64,000 nucleotides of DNA from Aphidius gifuensis (lineage: Eukaryota > Arthropoda > Insecta > Hymenoptera > Braconidae): positions 4,216,001-4,280,000 of the forward strand of contig NC_057790.1 in assembly GCF_014905175.1 (NCBI RefSeq). Reading direction: 5' to 3'. Made by a program: the position numbers and the translations under genes. The notes beneath the pieces are model-generated. The model was not told where the DNA came from. It did no database searches and saw nothing but the letters and a program-made list of their open reading frames with translations. Shown one piece after another: positions 13,111 through 28,100 of the stretch; positions within the stretch are counted from its first letter, which is position 1; each line of letters opens with the position of its first letter.

Positions 13111-16100
13111 GTAAGTCGTGATGTGTTATTTTATTTTTTTTTGAACTTATAAATTATTTAAAATATTTATTCAGGCATTATTAATATATTAATGAAAATA
13201 TAAATGCATATTAAGACTTCAAGTTTATATATATAAATTAAAAATTAAATTATCTGTATTAAACATTTCAAGTAGTTTAAAAATTTTAATTGATAAAAAA
13301 ATTTACAATTTATCTATTTATTTATTTGAAAAAATAATAAGCCAAAGAATTTTATATTTTAAAGATGCTTTTAAATAATTTTAAAATAATAGTTTAATGA
13401 TTTATTTATAGTAAAACTATCAATTTAAATTTATTTATTATATAATTTTTAATTTATATAGAGAATTTTGTTTGGTAAATAAAAAGATTTCATAAAAACT
13501 ATTAAATTTATCTCAAGGGAAGTAAGGAATATATATATAGGAAAGTATAAAACCATAGGTGGAAATCGTCCAAATGATTTAGACTAGCGCATGCTCTTGG
13601 TGAATTACACCACAGTGCCATTTATTTTCAGACATTTTATCCACACATGCAGTTATACCAGTATCAACCGTTGCTTTTTCTCGAATTATTTTTTTTATTT
13701 TTATTTTTTTAATTTTCTTTTTGTTTTTACCCTAGTTTATGGCAACAGAAACTATATATTTTCCATGTGAATTAAATTTTTCCCCTCAAGTTAAAATGTT
13801 TCAATTTAATATTTTTTAAATTTAATTGAAATCAAATTAAATATAAATACATGATTATTTAACGACAAAGATGTATGATATTTTTATAATATTATTTATC
13901 AATATATAAAACGTAAGAAAAAAAATATTTCGTTGAAATGAAATACTTGTGTGAAATAAATGACCATCGATTTTCAATGGTTTAACTGGGATATCCGGAT
14001 GATTTTTATCAACGAAGCGAGGAATAGAATTTACAAAAGAAATGTACGATATATAAAGAAGGTGACAAAGTATATCTATATATATATTTTGAGACAGGAA
14101 AAGTAAAAAGTAAATAAATAAGTCAATAAAAAAGATGAAAAGATGAAGAGGGTTTGAAGGAGGACCGGATAAAATTATCCAGCTTGCAATACAGAAAGTG
14201 TACTTGAAAAATAGCAAGTTTTTGCTTCTCGGTGGTGGTCGACGATGACATTATGTATTTTATTTTTATGAAGAAAAAAATTCACTTGAAATCACAAATT
14301 TGAAAAATGAAATTTAAGATTTTAAAAAAAATTAAATGTAATTTTAAAAAAAAATCAGAAATGATATTGATATTATTGAAAAATAATTTGTTGAATGACT
14401 TTAATATTCAAACCACATATTGAATCATATTCGCAACTGACTGTCAATTTACTTTTATACCAATTGCATACTAACATTTTAGATAGTACAATTCACCACA
14501 ACTTTGTTTAATCCAAGCGTTCTATGGTTATTAAAATTCCACTCGACTCTCCGCTTAACGATGCTGTGCCTGGTCGAACTCAACTTGGCGCCACGACAGA
14601 TAATAGTTATAAGTTTAATTAAAGCCACAGCAACGAGGACCATGTTCTATCCTCTTTCTTCACCATCCCTTTATCATCAATGTTATATATTATCGTGATA
14701 TCCTATATATATATTTGTTCTTTCGAAAAAAGCCAACTGTCAAGTACCAAACTAATAACAAAACTCAACTTTTTTTTCATTTTTTAAATTTTCCATTTTA
14801 TTATTCTATTAAATTTTATATACTATCAATTATCAATAAAATAATAATATTAATAATAAATTAATTTTATAATTCTTTTTTATATACGAGCTTTATTTTT
14901 TTTTTTTTTTCTTCACAACGTAAAAAATTATACAAAAGAAATAAAAATCATCAAAAATCTGTATTTATAATTTATAGATTTTATACTGTATATACAAGCG
15001 AGTTTATTTACAAATGAAAATGTACATTAAATACTTAACATCGTCAACGAGCCGCAGTGTCTAATGAAAACAAGAAGTGAAGCTCATTTGGAAGTAACTC
15101 TTTAATTTCCACTATCCTCAATGTTTATATAGATATATATATAAACACTGACTTAGCCAGAATGAAACTCAAACTCTCTCGCGGTTTGGTATTTCGTTTT
15201 CTCGCTTTAAATTCGAAACAACTTCTACTATTTTAAAACTCATACCCCTTGCGTATTCAACAGTATTCACACAATACTACCAGCATTTATTTTACACACA
15301 TACATATACGAATAACCTCATAGAGTCAGTGCTTTTGTTTTCGCATGTTTCTACAATGGAAAAGTGTTAAAGTTTTAAACAAAAGTTTTTTTATTTTGCC
15401 TCAGTGGTACATGGCTTCATGCCTTGTTACCTACATCGTGATGCAAAGAAATTTTTCAAAAATTGAATTAACTAATGAAAATTGTATTCTCACTGCGCAA
15501 ACCTACTACTCTAACTATTTTTTATTTTTCTTTTATTTTTTGTGTTTTTCTGCTTTTTATTTATTTATTTTTTTTATTTTTTTTCAACTGGAAATTACAC
15601 GGTATATCTGCTTGAATTATTCAAGTGTCACTAGAGAATGCTAATACATATTTATTTTTTTTTTTTAAATAAAATACTATATAAAAAAAAGTTTAAAAAT
15701 TGGTGAGAAATTTTTATTTTTTTCCAACTTTTTAAATATATAATTTTGCAGGATATTAAATACTCTTGAGGAATCTTGATAGTATTTATGTCTTATGTAA
15801 ATAGTGGTGTCAATATTTTTTTTATCCTTTCTTGTTTTTTTTTTTTTTTTGTTGAGGGAGAGAGCTGGTAGTTCTAGGATCTGGATCTCGACCCCCAGGC
15901 AAGGAAACAACTTTTTTTCCAAGTACTTGATTTTTATTTATTATTTTTTCTTTTAGTATTTATGTTTTTTTTTTCTTTTCTGCAAAAGCCTCGCTATTTC
16001 ACTCGCAAAGTAATTCCGAGCCATCGCATCCGTCCGGTTATTAAGAGTGTTATGCAAATTGCGTGGTAGAGTAAAAAAATAAAAAAATAAAAAGACTTTT

Positions 16101-19100
16101 ATGAAAAAAAAATTTTTATAAAAGACAGAAAAATATTCTAGGGTATCGTCAGTATAAATAAAAATATTTCTCCACACCCTGTTTAAGCAATGAACAAATT
16201 ATTTTACCATAAAATATAAACATCATCTTTTTATAATAATAATTGCAGTCGTTTTATCCAAGTTTACTTTTTAAAATTTTTTTTTTAATTAAAATAAGAC
16301 TTTAACGAAGAAGAAAAAATAATAATAATTGACATGGATATTTTTATACTTTTTGTGATTATGAGAAGAGTTAAGAGGAAAAAAAAATGAGACTATCAAT
16401 CACGTGAGCAAACAAAGTATCGAATGACAATGGACTAGTTGAAAAATCGATTTTCATGTTAATGTCGTGTCAATTTATTTTCACTCATTGAACGAAAAAA
16501 TCTTTTGGTTCATAAAAAAAATAAAATATTGATGAATTTTATATAGAAAAAATAAAAAAAAATCAACTTTTATATTATGAAAATTGACGTGAGTAAAAAA
16601 AAATACATTTATATAATCAATTTTCTTTCAAAAACATTGTTCAGTGAAAACTGTATAAAATATATAAAAAAAAAAAATTATTTTAACAAGATGATTATAC
16701 TAGCAACATATTTTTATATATTAGCATCTAGCTTTGCACCTCAAAAAATCACATCTCGTTTTATTTTGTTGTTAATTAAAAATAACATATTTAAATAATT
16801 TATTGATTTAAATAAAAATAAAATTAAGGAGGTGTTTTGAGGTCAACGATTTGTAGAAAATATAAATTTAATATATTGTATAATGTTATTTTCTAGACTT
16901 ACGATAATTGGATATGGTCCAAACGAAATTTGGCATTACACTTGTAGTCATAAATAGTAATGACATTTTTTTTTTTTTAAAATAAGGAAAAATCAAGAAA
17001 GTATAAGTTAACTTGGCATTTGTAAAAAACTTATTTACCATAAATAAATAAATAAATAAATAAATTATAATTATAAAAAACTTGATAAATAATAAAATAA
17101 ATAAATTTAGATTCAATGGTTTTAAAAGAATAAAATAAAAAATAAAATTATGGTCTGTGAAGACAGGTTTAAATTTTAAAAACAAACGTACCTTTGAAAA
17201 ATTTAATTACATGTGTAAATGGATAAACCACCAATGTTGGAGCATATAAGTTTCACGTGACACGACAATTTCCCAACTGAGTCGTTATAAAATACACGAG
17301 AGGTCACGTAAAGAGTTACGAGATGTTTTTTTTTTTTTTAAAAAACAGTCCAACAAATAGATGGAAAATGAAGTTGACAATGATGGATCTTACCTGAAAC
17401 ATAAATATAAAAAAAAAATCAATCAATAACAAATTCAGAGATAATTAAATTTAAAATATTCATATAAAAATAAATTAATTATGTAAAATTTAATTAAAAA
17501 TTAAGAAAGCTTTTTAGAAACAGAAAAAAATAACACAGTTTTAATAATAAAATTTACATATAGTGTTATGAAAAATATCAGCAAGGTAAATGATTTAAAT
17601 AATAAAATATATTGAGAGACGTTGTTTAAAATAATATTACTGTTTTTAAAAACTCGTTGACTAAAAATATAAAAAATAATATATATACGAGTTACACTTT
17701 TTCATTTTTAACTCGTCAGAGTGCAGGCTCGTTTGCCCAGCAGTATGCCATAACAATAAATTGCTTTGGTGTTTTCTAGTATGGTCTAGACGTGAGGATA
17801 ATACCAACTACCTTGACTCAACAAATTGTTAAAAATCATATTCATCATCCAGATGTATTATCTCTTATTTCATTACTCTCTTTATTTATATATATATTTT
17901 TTTTTCTTAATAAACCAAGAGATTATCCAGCATTTTCATTAAAAAAATATTTTTTTTCTCTTCATAAATTTTAGTTTAATAAAATTTCTCTGTAGTAATA
18001 AATAAATAATCATTTTGCATAATGGGAAAATTTGATTTCATGAAAAGTAATTTAAAAACTTCATAATAATAATTTTTTTGAAAAAAATTAAATTAAATAA
18101 AAATAAAGCAAATTAATTAATTTTTTTCTCGACGACTTTGAATAAAAAAAAAAAAAACAACGAGGGTGAAAAAAAAATATTATTTACATTTGATTTAAAA
18201 ATGAAACGCGGAAAAATAAAAAAATAAAAATTTTCATCATCAATGTAACTTTATTGAAATTGAAATTAAAAAAAAAAAAAAACGTCAATTTGTTTTTTAA
18301 TAAAAATTCTGCAATACTAAATAGCACATTTATATCAATATCCCAAGGCTAATAATTTGTAATTAACTGTGAATCAACTAGCTAAAATGATGACAAACCA
18401 CGTTGACCAACTGATGACAGAATAGTTAACAATTTCAGTAGAGCGAATCAGTATCCCACCCGGCATCAACTCAAATTTATACAACCATTGCATATTTATA
18501 TATATCAGTTGAATCGAAATACGCGGATACGTAAATTCTAGACATTCATCATATTAAATACATGATTATTATCATTCAAAATTTGATACTGCAAAAATAC
18601 CAACAAACCACAAAATAATTATACTTGTAATTTACAATCCACATAAACATTTTGTATTAATTCAATTTAAAAAAAAAAAAAAACAAAAAAATTTATCACC
18701 TTTTTTATTTTATTAATACGGTAGATTGATAAATAATTTATATTTACACAGAGATAAATTTATATGATATATCAAGAGAATTCAATTGGGTGAAAATGAA
18801 AAAAAAAAAAAAAAATGAATTGCTGCGGGTATATGGAGTTTGAAGATTGACCAACCCTAAGATTGCTTCGATGCATTCCGATTCTCATTTCAAGATACTC
18901 GTAAAACTCATTGGAGATACTGTGGTTATATTTGTTTTTTTTTTTTTTTTTTTTTTTTTTTGTACGTTTTCTCAACAATTTGAAGATTGCTTTCCTAAAA
19001 TCATCAAGTTGAAATGTAGACGAATTTTAGAGAACTAAATTACTCAAATAGACTGGTTAAATTAGACGTAATAAATATTGAAAAATTCAAGTACATAAAT

Positions 19101-22100
19101 GTGTATTGATTGAATGAATAAATTAAGTTAGTTTTTTTTAAGTTTATCAAAACTTGTCAAAATTAATATTGAACAACTAAATGTTCTTGTATTTGTTGTG
19201 GTTTATTTTGAAAGAGAACGTTTAGGCTTCTGCCTTGTTTACAGGTATTTTAGTTTATAAGTTAATGAATATCTAAATTAAACTTTCAACAAAGTGCATA
19301 GGTTGCTTGAAAGGTATGATCCTCATCAATACAATTCAAACTGTCTTCAACAATTGCTTCTTGTCTATATATATATATGCTTGTATATTTATTTTGAGCT
19401 TTATACATTATTTTGTACTCATAAAGAAATCATTCAATTTATATTCAAACATTTAACAAGCAAGCTTTCATTGTAATATTTAATTCAAAAATAATAATAG
19501 CATAGTAAAAAAAAAAATTATATTAAGAAAATAAAATTACAAATCCTGTTAAAAGCTTCTTGAGTATTGGTATAAATTTAAAATTATTTGCATAATAAAG
19601 TACATTATTTTCTGGTAAAACTTTATCCAAGACTTTGAGATACTTATTTTCAACACTTAAAAGTATGAATATATGTATGAAAAAAGTAAAATGTAAAATT
19701 CAGTTTCAATGACGTTCTAATCAAAAGTAAATGTATGAACTTTTGAAAGTATTAATAATTTGAAAAAAAAAAAAATGAAGAAAAAAACAATTGAAAATGG
19801 AAAATCTATTAGACAGTGATTGCCTCAATATAAAATCTGTTTTATTGACTTTTTAAATTGATAATCGATCACTTCTTTCTCACCTCTTGATCTAGCAAAT
19901 AAGGTGCCAGGAAGTTTCCTGTTCAATGGCAGGATAAAAGTAGTCTTAAGATCGATGACAGTTTTTACCGGATAACTCGGGTGTCGAAATGGATAACTTT
20001 TGAATGAAAACTTTTCCTTCAAATCAAATGGTAAAGCATTCAAAGATTTAAAAAAAAAAATATTTTTATCAACAGGTTTTTTTTTTTATTTCAACTAAAA
20101 GATTTTTATATTTTTAATTTAAAACAATTTAAATTTAACTTGATTATTTTCAGTTAATAATTAAGTGACAATGATAATAAATTAAAAATTTAATTGACAT
20201 GAAACATTTTAATTTTGAATATCAACTATTATTCAAATGTATAATTTTTATTTATTTTCCTTTTATTTTCTACTTCAAAATTTAATGTTAAAAATATTTC
20301 ATCACATGACATTATTAGTTTATTCCTGGAAATTGAATTAAATGATAAAAACTATAAATATTTTAATTCAAAAATCTGAATTATCGTTGAGTGAATAATA
20401 CTTGAAATTTCACACAAAAACAAAAAAAAAACGGTGAAATAGTGGAGTTTTATTTAATTTAATGAAAATTCAAATAATGCTGAAGGCAATGTTAATTTTT
20501 ATCAGATATTTAAAAAACAAAATTGCAAATAAAACTTTTATATAATTTAAATTGTTTAAAAATAAAAAATAAATATTATATTTAAAATGAATAAATATAA
20601 TGATAACTGTTCTTGCAGCTGTTACCATAAACTGATAAAAAAGTCGTAAGTGCAAGTTGACCCAAAACTACGACACAGTCTATACAAACTAAAGTAAAAT
20701 TTTCTACTTATAAATAACAAAAACCAAAATATATATTTAATTTATAACATCATTATTTTTCAATTTAAACTATAATGAAAAGTTGTTAAAATGTCATTAT
20801 TAATATTTTATCTCTATAAATCTTTTAAAAAAAAAAAAACAAATATTTTTTATACTAATGATAATAGAAAAATATAAATTTAAATTATAAAAATAAACTC
20901 ATGCATATTTTAATGGCTTTCAAAAAATAAGATAAGATAATATTATAATGAAAAAAAAAAAAAAAATTTAATTAAAAAATTTCTAAAGTAATATTAATTT
21001 TTAGAAAAATTAAATTACTTTTTTCTAAAAAATTCTACAGTATTTATTTGTCAAATGACAAATAAAAAATTTATCAAAAAATCATCAAAACAATTGAAAT
21101 GTTAAACATACAAATTTGTTTTTAAAATAACTTGCCTCATCAAAGTTCAATAAAATAGACTAAATAATTTGTGTATATTTTAATTAAACTAGATGTAGAT
21201 TGAGAATTTGAAGATACCAATTTCTACAATCAACTCATCGCAATACAAATTATGTTGATATATCTACGAGTGTTGCAAGCTTGGTCCATGTAATCTTAAT
21301 CGGTATAGGCCATACGAATTGTTTGGGTTTAACCCGTACAAATTACTATGGAAACTTGATTCTCCCTATGGACCACTGCTAACGCAGTTGAATCACACTT
21401 GTCTCTCGTTTCAAATGTAACCTTGTGTAACCCACTCATACCCTTAGACATAATGTATGTTATCCTTGTGTATATATGTATAGATATATATCATACAGTC
21501 ACGCACACTTGCACTCAATTTCCTACCAGCATCCTACACATGATTGAACTGATGAGATAAACATATACAACAATTTCTATAACACACAAGTAAATACATT
21601 TACAACGACTGCACAAGAAATTTTAACCAAAAGCTCAGTCATGTGATCATGATTGGTTGTTATTTTTAAATGACAAAAAAAAATAAAATGAAACAACAAA
21701 AAAACTAAATGATATTTTATTCAGAGAAAAATAATTTTCATCAACTTTAATTTATTTATTTAAATTTCACTGGAAAAAACAGAATGGTCAATTGTTTTAA
21801 ATTTTCAAACATCAAAGAACTGTAATATATATGTCAATTTCTACTGAAAAATTAATTAATTTTACTTTGAAAAATTTCAATTGTTATATTTAAAATAAAA
21901 AGTAATAAATTTAACATGATATTATCAGTATTTGATAAAATATTCTTTCTTCGAATTTATGTATAAATATGAAATTACAAAAAGAAAAAAAATATTAATT
22001 AATTTTAGTTTTTTAAAAAAAATATTATAATCCATGTTTTTTATTTGTTTTTTTATTGTAATTTTTTAAGGAGCAATATTTCATCATGGTGAAGAAGAAA

Positions 22101-25100
22101 ATGAAAGAGCATTTTTAAATGCAATAAAAGTTTTAACTGATGAAAATATTGCACCAAATTTTATCTTTGAGCCAGTTATTGAATGGGTTAAATCTGAAAT
22201 GGATAGTTTCAAGACTGAAGCAAGTGGTGAGTTAATAGTTTAATTTAATTTTGAATGTAAAAATATTAGATAAATGAAAAAAAAAAAAAAAAAGAAAACG
22301 AAAAAAACACCATAGAAAAATGTAAGAATATTTATATGTGATAGAAAAATTATAATTGACTGGGCTCTCACACGCAGCATGCAAGTTACTGAGTGAAGGT
22401 GTGGCTGCAATATTCGGACCTGGTAATTCTCATACACGTGATATTGTCACAAGTATAACATCAAAGTATGGAATACCACATATTATGTACACATTTCAAC
22501 GGGTCGATGATCCTCCACTTCCCTTTACAACAATTAATGTTTATCCAGATAGCATGAAAATATCAGAAGTAAGTTTTAAATATGATATTTTATCGAGTAC
22601 ATTATATCTGAATGTAAAATAATATTATTAATAATTTACTTGCTTGCAGTATATCATTAATAATATAATTTTTTTAAATTAATTTATAAGCTTTATCGAA
22701 TTTTCCTATATGAAAAAGAAAAAGTAACAAATCACAAACCGTTATTGCATAAAAATTAAAATCTAATATTTACATTACAAGTTTAAAAATAAACTTTTTC
22801 ATTTAATTTTTTTTTTTGCAAAGCATGAATTAAAATATCAATTTAATTGTATAATAAATTTTATGTTTACTAATAGACTAATTTTCTAATCCTAATTTAA
22901 CAATTTTTTTGATTATTTTTATTTATATTTTGTTTTAAAAAAAAAAGGCACTTTCTTCACTTTTGGATGCAATGAATTGGAAAGAATTCACAGCAATGTA
23001 TGAAGATGACGATGGATTATCTCGTCTTCATAAATTACTAATGAAACATGGACCAAAAGATTTACCAATTACAGTTCGTCAATTGAAACCTACCTATGAT
23101 ATTAAAACAAATGAACCAAATTATCGTCCCCTATTAAAAGAAGTTGCAAATTCAACATCATTCAATGTTATACTTGATGTTAAACCAGAAAACTTGTTGA
23201 TTATATTAAAACAAGCTGGAGAGGTTAAACTTCTCAAGGATTATTACAATTACATCATAACATGTTTGGTAAATTATTATAAATTTATTTCATTATAATT
23301 GTTTTTTTATCAATGAAATACTTGAATATTGAATTTTACCAATCAATTTTATTGTTTTATTCATTTATTTTTATTTTTTTTCGTTCAAAGAACACTCCAA
23401 CTGAAGATCTTCTGAAGGTTTTAAATGGATCTGGTGCAAACCTGACTGCAATACAAATAATCACAGAAAACCCTTATCAGCTACAAACGGTAAGCGATTT
23501 TTTTTTTCTCTTTAAATTATTTATTTTTAATAATAATAAACAAGTTTAAAAAATAAATTACAATCAACATGAATGCAAAATTTATATAGACTTAAAATCC
23601 TTGACTTTTTAGCTCAAAGGATAAAAAATAAACTTGATATATTTTTTATTAAAAATAACATAACTGAACAAAGTGAAAAATAAAAAAAATAAAAAATCTC
23701 AAGTTTTAATAAAGATTCCGTTGCATTTTATTGGCTCAAAGTTTTCACGTTTATCCGGGCATAACTAACATGTAACATGGAAGGATTTTGTGCATAAGTT
23801 TAAACCTGTAAAATTTAAACTGAATCCCTCAGGCTCATCTACCCCTTGAAAAGTCCTCATCGTATTTTGCCACCTTTCATTCTCTATATTCAAAGAACCT
23901 TCAGGTATTTTTGTCTCACTTGATCTAGCAATTTTTAGACAAAGACAAATATTATAATAATATATGTGAATATAAGAAGGCGTGGTTTCATAAATATATT
24001 ACTCATCATTTTTTTATTTTGAGTCACAAAGTCTTTTCTATATATACACTTGATGATAAAATTATTGCATTATATTAATTATCTTTTGAACTTGTAACAA
24101 ATTAATAAATTTCAATATTAAAATATTGCTCAATTAATGCAGAGTAAAAATTTATTATATTAAAGTCATACGCTTTGTTTAATAAAATATCAAAGAATAA
24201 AAAATAGAAAAAATATTTTTCTTTGAAATAAATTTATGAATCAATGGTTTTATTATTTAATTTTTTTTATAATATAAAATAATACTTCTGTTAAATTTGA
24301 ATAAATTTTATTTAAGCAATTATACATTTATTTTATAAATGATAATTTTTTTCTTCTTTTAATTTTTATCGATTATAGAAAGAATAGAAAAATTTGACAA
24401 GCTGATTTTAAATCGTGCTTGATTAACGATGAAAGATAAGATGTAAAAATGCAGTGTCAGCATATCGAAAAGAAAGTGTCTCAACTTCAAAGTTTTTTTT
24501 TTTTAGTCTCATTAATACCATGCAAATAGAGAGATACTCCATCATACACCCCAACATCAAACTCAACCAAGACAAAAGAATATTTTTTCTTATTTTATTA
24601 ATTTTTACTTTTTTTCTTTTCTCATTATCATATTATACTTATAAGCTTATAACAAAAGTTTTTTTTCTAAAGTCAAAAAAAAAAAACAAAAATAAAATAT
24701 AAAAAAAAAGAAAAACCATAAATTTACCCTCTTAATAATTCACATTGAAAAAATCATGGTCCAGTGAATTCAAGGGGACATGATGAGAATGAAATTCAAA
24801 TAACCATCATGATTTTTTGAAGCGAAAAAAAGGCAAAATTTGATGGGTTATATCAGAGAGAAAAGCAATTTTTATTTTATTTTTTTTTTTATTTTTATGA
24901 AATAGTTAATCGAGGATGAAGGACAGAATAAGACACAACTCACCGACACTCTTTTATGACACACGGTGCCAATTCAACTGGACAATATGAGAAATTGAAA
25001 AAAAAAAAAACAAAATATATCTATAATAATAATAGGAAAAAGTCAACTGGATTTTTTGATAAAAACAAAAGGTAAAAAAAAAAAAAAGAAAACATATGGC

Positions 25101-28100
25101 CAGAAGCAACCGACACATATCTCAACTACACTTGAACAAAACTCGAGCAATAATCAATATTTACCCAACCCACTAAATGAAAAAAATGAAAAAAAATTTC
25201 ACAACTCGAACATTGAACTTTAGCTACTATACAGGAGCTTTGAAAAAAAAAATATATATACATCCAACAAAACTTGTTTTAACAAATTCAAATAAATAAA
25301 AAATTATTAAAATTTGAAAAAAAAAATCTACAAGTTATAGATATAAATAAAAAAGTAAATGGAAAATGTTAATATGGTATAAAGTAATGTCAGTTGAAAG
25401 GCTATATCCAAGTTGGTAGCCGTGGTGTCACTCATTGGTCTAGTTAATGAATAGTCATAATAGCAAAGTTGCATGTAATCGGTCATTAAAGTCATTAAAA
25501 TTTTATAAGTCAACTTTTCAAAGCCAGAAAATATATTCACATTTAGTTCAATCAACTAATTAGCCATAATTTTAATTGTATTAAAAAATGATAAATAAAA
25601 TAAATAATTTAAAAAATAGCTACGATTTTATATATGAAGTTTTAAGAATTTTTTTTAAATTGTACTAGCCACATTGTCAGAAAATTTTTTCTTTTTCTAG
25701 AATTCATTTGTAGTTTGATGACTGTATAGTAAGTCTTGTAGACATTTCGTCGTCGTATTGTCACGTAACCTCGATTCGGATACCCCCTTGTGTCCGATTG
25801 TTTTGTTAAAGAAAAAAGAAAATGATAAAGAAAACCGAATTTTTCAAATATTTTGAAAGAATAAATGTCAGGCTAAAGACACAATTATTCAAGAGGACAC
25901 GTGCCGAGACCTGGTGTGGTTGTCATCGTGAAAGATGAAAAGACTCTCGTCCATTGTGTGGCCATCAATAACCATTTACACAGGGATTTAAAATTAACTA
26001 AATAGTTAATCTCTTCATTAGGTTGTCTGAATGATCATTAAAAAAATTTCTGGATTACTATTTCCATGTGTTTTTAGAACCATCTGGTTTTTAAAACCAT
26101 TTTACATTTTTTTTGTTTTTTAATCTCTAGGAAAAAAAAAAAACTAAATACAATTTAATCATTAATTTGCAAAATATTTTTAAGCATCTTAAAAAAAAAA
26201 AAAAAATGAAATATCATTGATACAAACATAGAATAAAACCATCAAAGAAAATAATTTACGATAACTTTTCTTTTTGGTTTTTTTGTTACTTGTTTTTCAA
26301 AATAATTATTAATAATGAGTTGTTTATTAGTTTATTTGTTTTTTAGGTTGAAAGTGCTTTGATATTTGATTCAGTATTTTTATTAAATGATGCATTGGAT
26401 GCTCTGAAACATTTGAACAATGGAGATGGACAATTGACAATTGAACCACAAAAATTATTCTGCAATGAAAGTAATAAATATGAGGCTGGCTACAACATTT
26501 CATTTTTGATGAAAGAGGTATTTTAAATATATATATAATTTAAATATTATTTTTGCTTTATAATAATAAAATAATATCATAAATTAATCGCTACCTTATC
26601 GACTTACGTTAATGCTTTTTTTCAATTTTTTACTTGAGTCTTTGAACACTCTGGCGCTACTGAATCAACAACAATTTTTTTGTAATAATATTATTTAAAT
26701 TTTAATTTAGAAAAAAACAATTGGAAGAACAACAGGTCCATTAGAATTTTATAAAAATGGAGGAGGTAGATTATTTAGAATGAAATTTTTTGAATTTCAC
26801 AATGACATTGCAGTTGAATCTGGATCTTGGGAAAATGGTACATTGATCGTAATGAGAACCCAAAAAGAACGTGAAGAATCAGTTACTAAAAGTATTGAAC
26901 AAAGAACATTCAAAGTAACAACAAAACCAGTGAGTTTATTATTATAATTTTATTCAATTTATTTCTTTAAAAAATATTCTAAAAACAAATAAAAAAAAAT
27001 AAAAAAAATAGGGACATCCTTATGCAATCGAGGTTATTGATGGTTCAACAAGAGGAATTTTAATTGAAAATAGACGCTGGGAGGGATATTCATTCGATCT
27101 TATACACGCGATATCAGAATTATTAAAATTTAAATATGAATTTGAAATTGTACCTGATGAACAGTATGGTAAATATAGTCAAGACACAAAACAATGGAAT
27201 GGACTTATTGGTCGTCTATTAAATCGAGTAAGTTTATCGAAAAAAAATATTTAATAAAATAGTAAATGGAATTTTTTCAAATATATATAAATCATCTTGG
27301 TTATTATTATATTTAAACGTGATACCAAACAAAAAAAATATATAATAACAAAAATGGGGAAAAAAAACACTATTTTTTTTTGTTATTTTTAATATTCAGG
27401 AAGCAGATATGGCAATATGTGATTTGACAATAACCAAAGCACGTGAGAGTGCTGTTGATTTTACAATGCCATTTATGAATCTTGGAATAGCAATTTTATT
27501 TGCAAAAGCTGACAATAAAGAACCAGAATTATTTACATTTTTATCACCATTTTCACCTGATGTTTGGGTTTACATGGCAACTGCATATCTTGCTGTATCA
27601 GTAATGCTTTTTATTCAAGCAAGGTAAATAATATAATTAAAAAATAATAATAAATTAAAAATAAATAATTATTATTCAATTGTTTATTAATAGAATGGCA
27701 CCAGGTGAATGGGACAATCCTCATCCATGCACAACTGATCCAGAAGAGCTTGAAAATAATTTTGATCTAGCAAATTCATTGTGGTTAACCATTGGATCAC
27801 TTATGCAACAGGGCTCTGATATTCTACCAAAGTAATTGAGTTTTTTTTTTTTTATATTATTTATCTTTGTCTTTATGTTAATGGTTAACCGCATACTATT
27901 CTCTTTTACTTGAACCTTCTTCTTCATCACTTTCAATTCTTCTATAAATTTATTCACGCAACTATATTTATATATATGTACCATCCACATGCATTTACAA
28001 TTTCATTGTCTGATGGTATAGTATATATATGAAAGGGTGATTATCTCGGATTGAGGATAGAGTACACAAGATACTTTGCAAGTCCAATCCACTTTCATGT

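Larger units (their letters stand above)
13111..22070 (+). other. Receptor intron 1 (8.96 kb)
   Basis: Very AT-rich intron with A/T homopolymers and TATA-type microsatellites. GC-richer patches occur near 13560-13680, 14160-14250, 14500-14700, 15040-15320, 15860-16060, 17700-17790, 18400-18490, 19860-19990 and 21230-21540. I see no nested gene. A long first intron in a neural receptor gene often holds enhancers, and these patches are the obvious places to test, but nothing in them identifies a factor with confidence. Confidence 0.7.

Noticed and set aside
13855..14217. 120-codon minus-strand frame in receptor intron 1
   Set aside because: Composed of Phe, Ile, Leu and Tyr from A/T-rich DNA. 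No domain or signal of a nested gene.
19825..20043. 72-codon minus-strand frame in receptor intron 1
   Set aside because: Composition is less biased than most, but no family, splice site or promoter supports it. Some GC-richer words (ACCGGATAA) recur elsewhere by chance.
21325..21335. GGGTTTAACCC palindrome in receptor intron 1
   Set aside because: Short symmetric word with no second copy or other motif nearby to suggest a binding site.
27721..27990. 89-codon minus-strand frame over receptor exon 10
   Set aside because: Antisense shadow of the M2 exon running into the intron.
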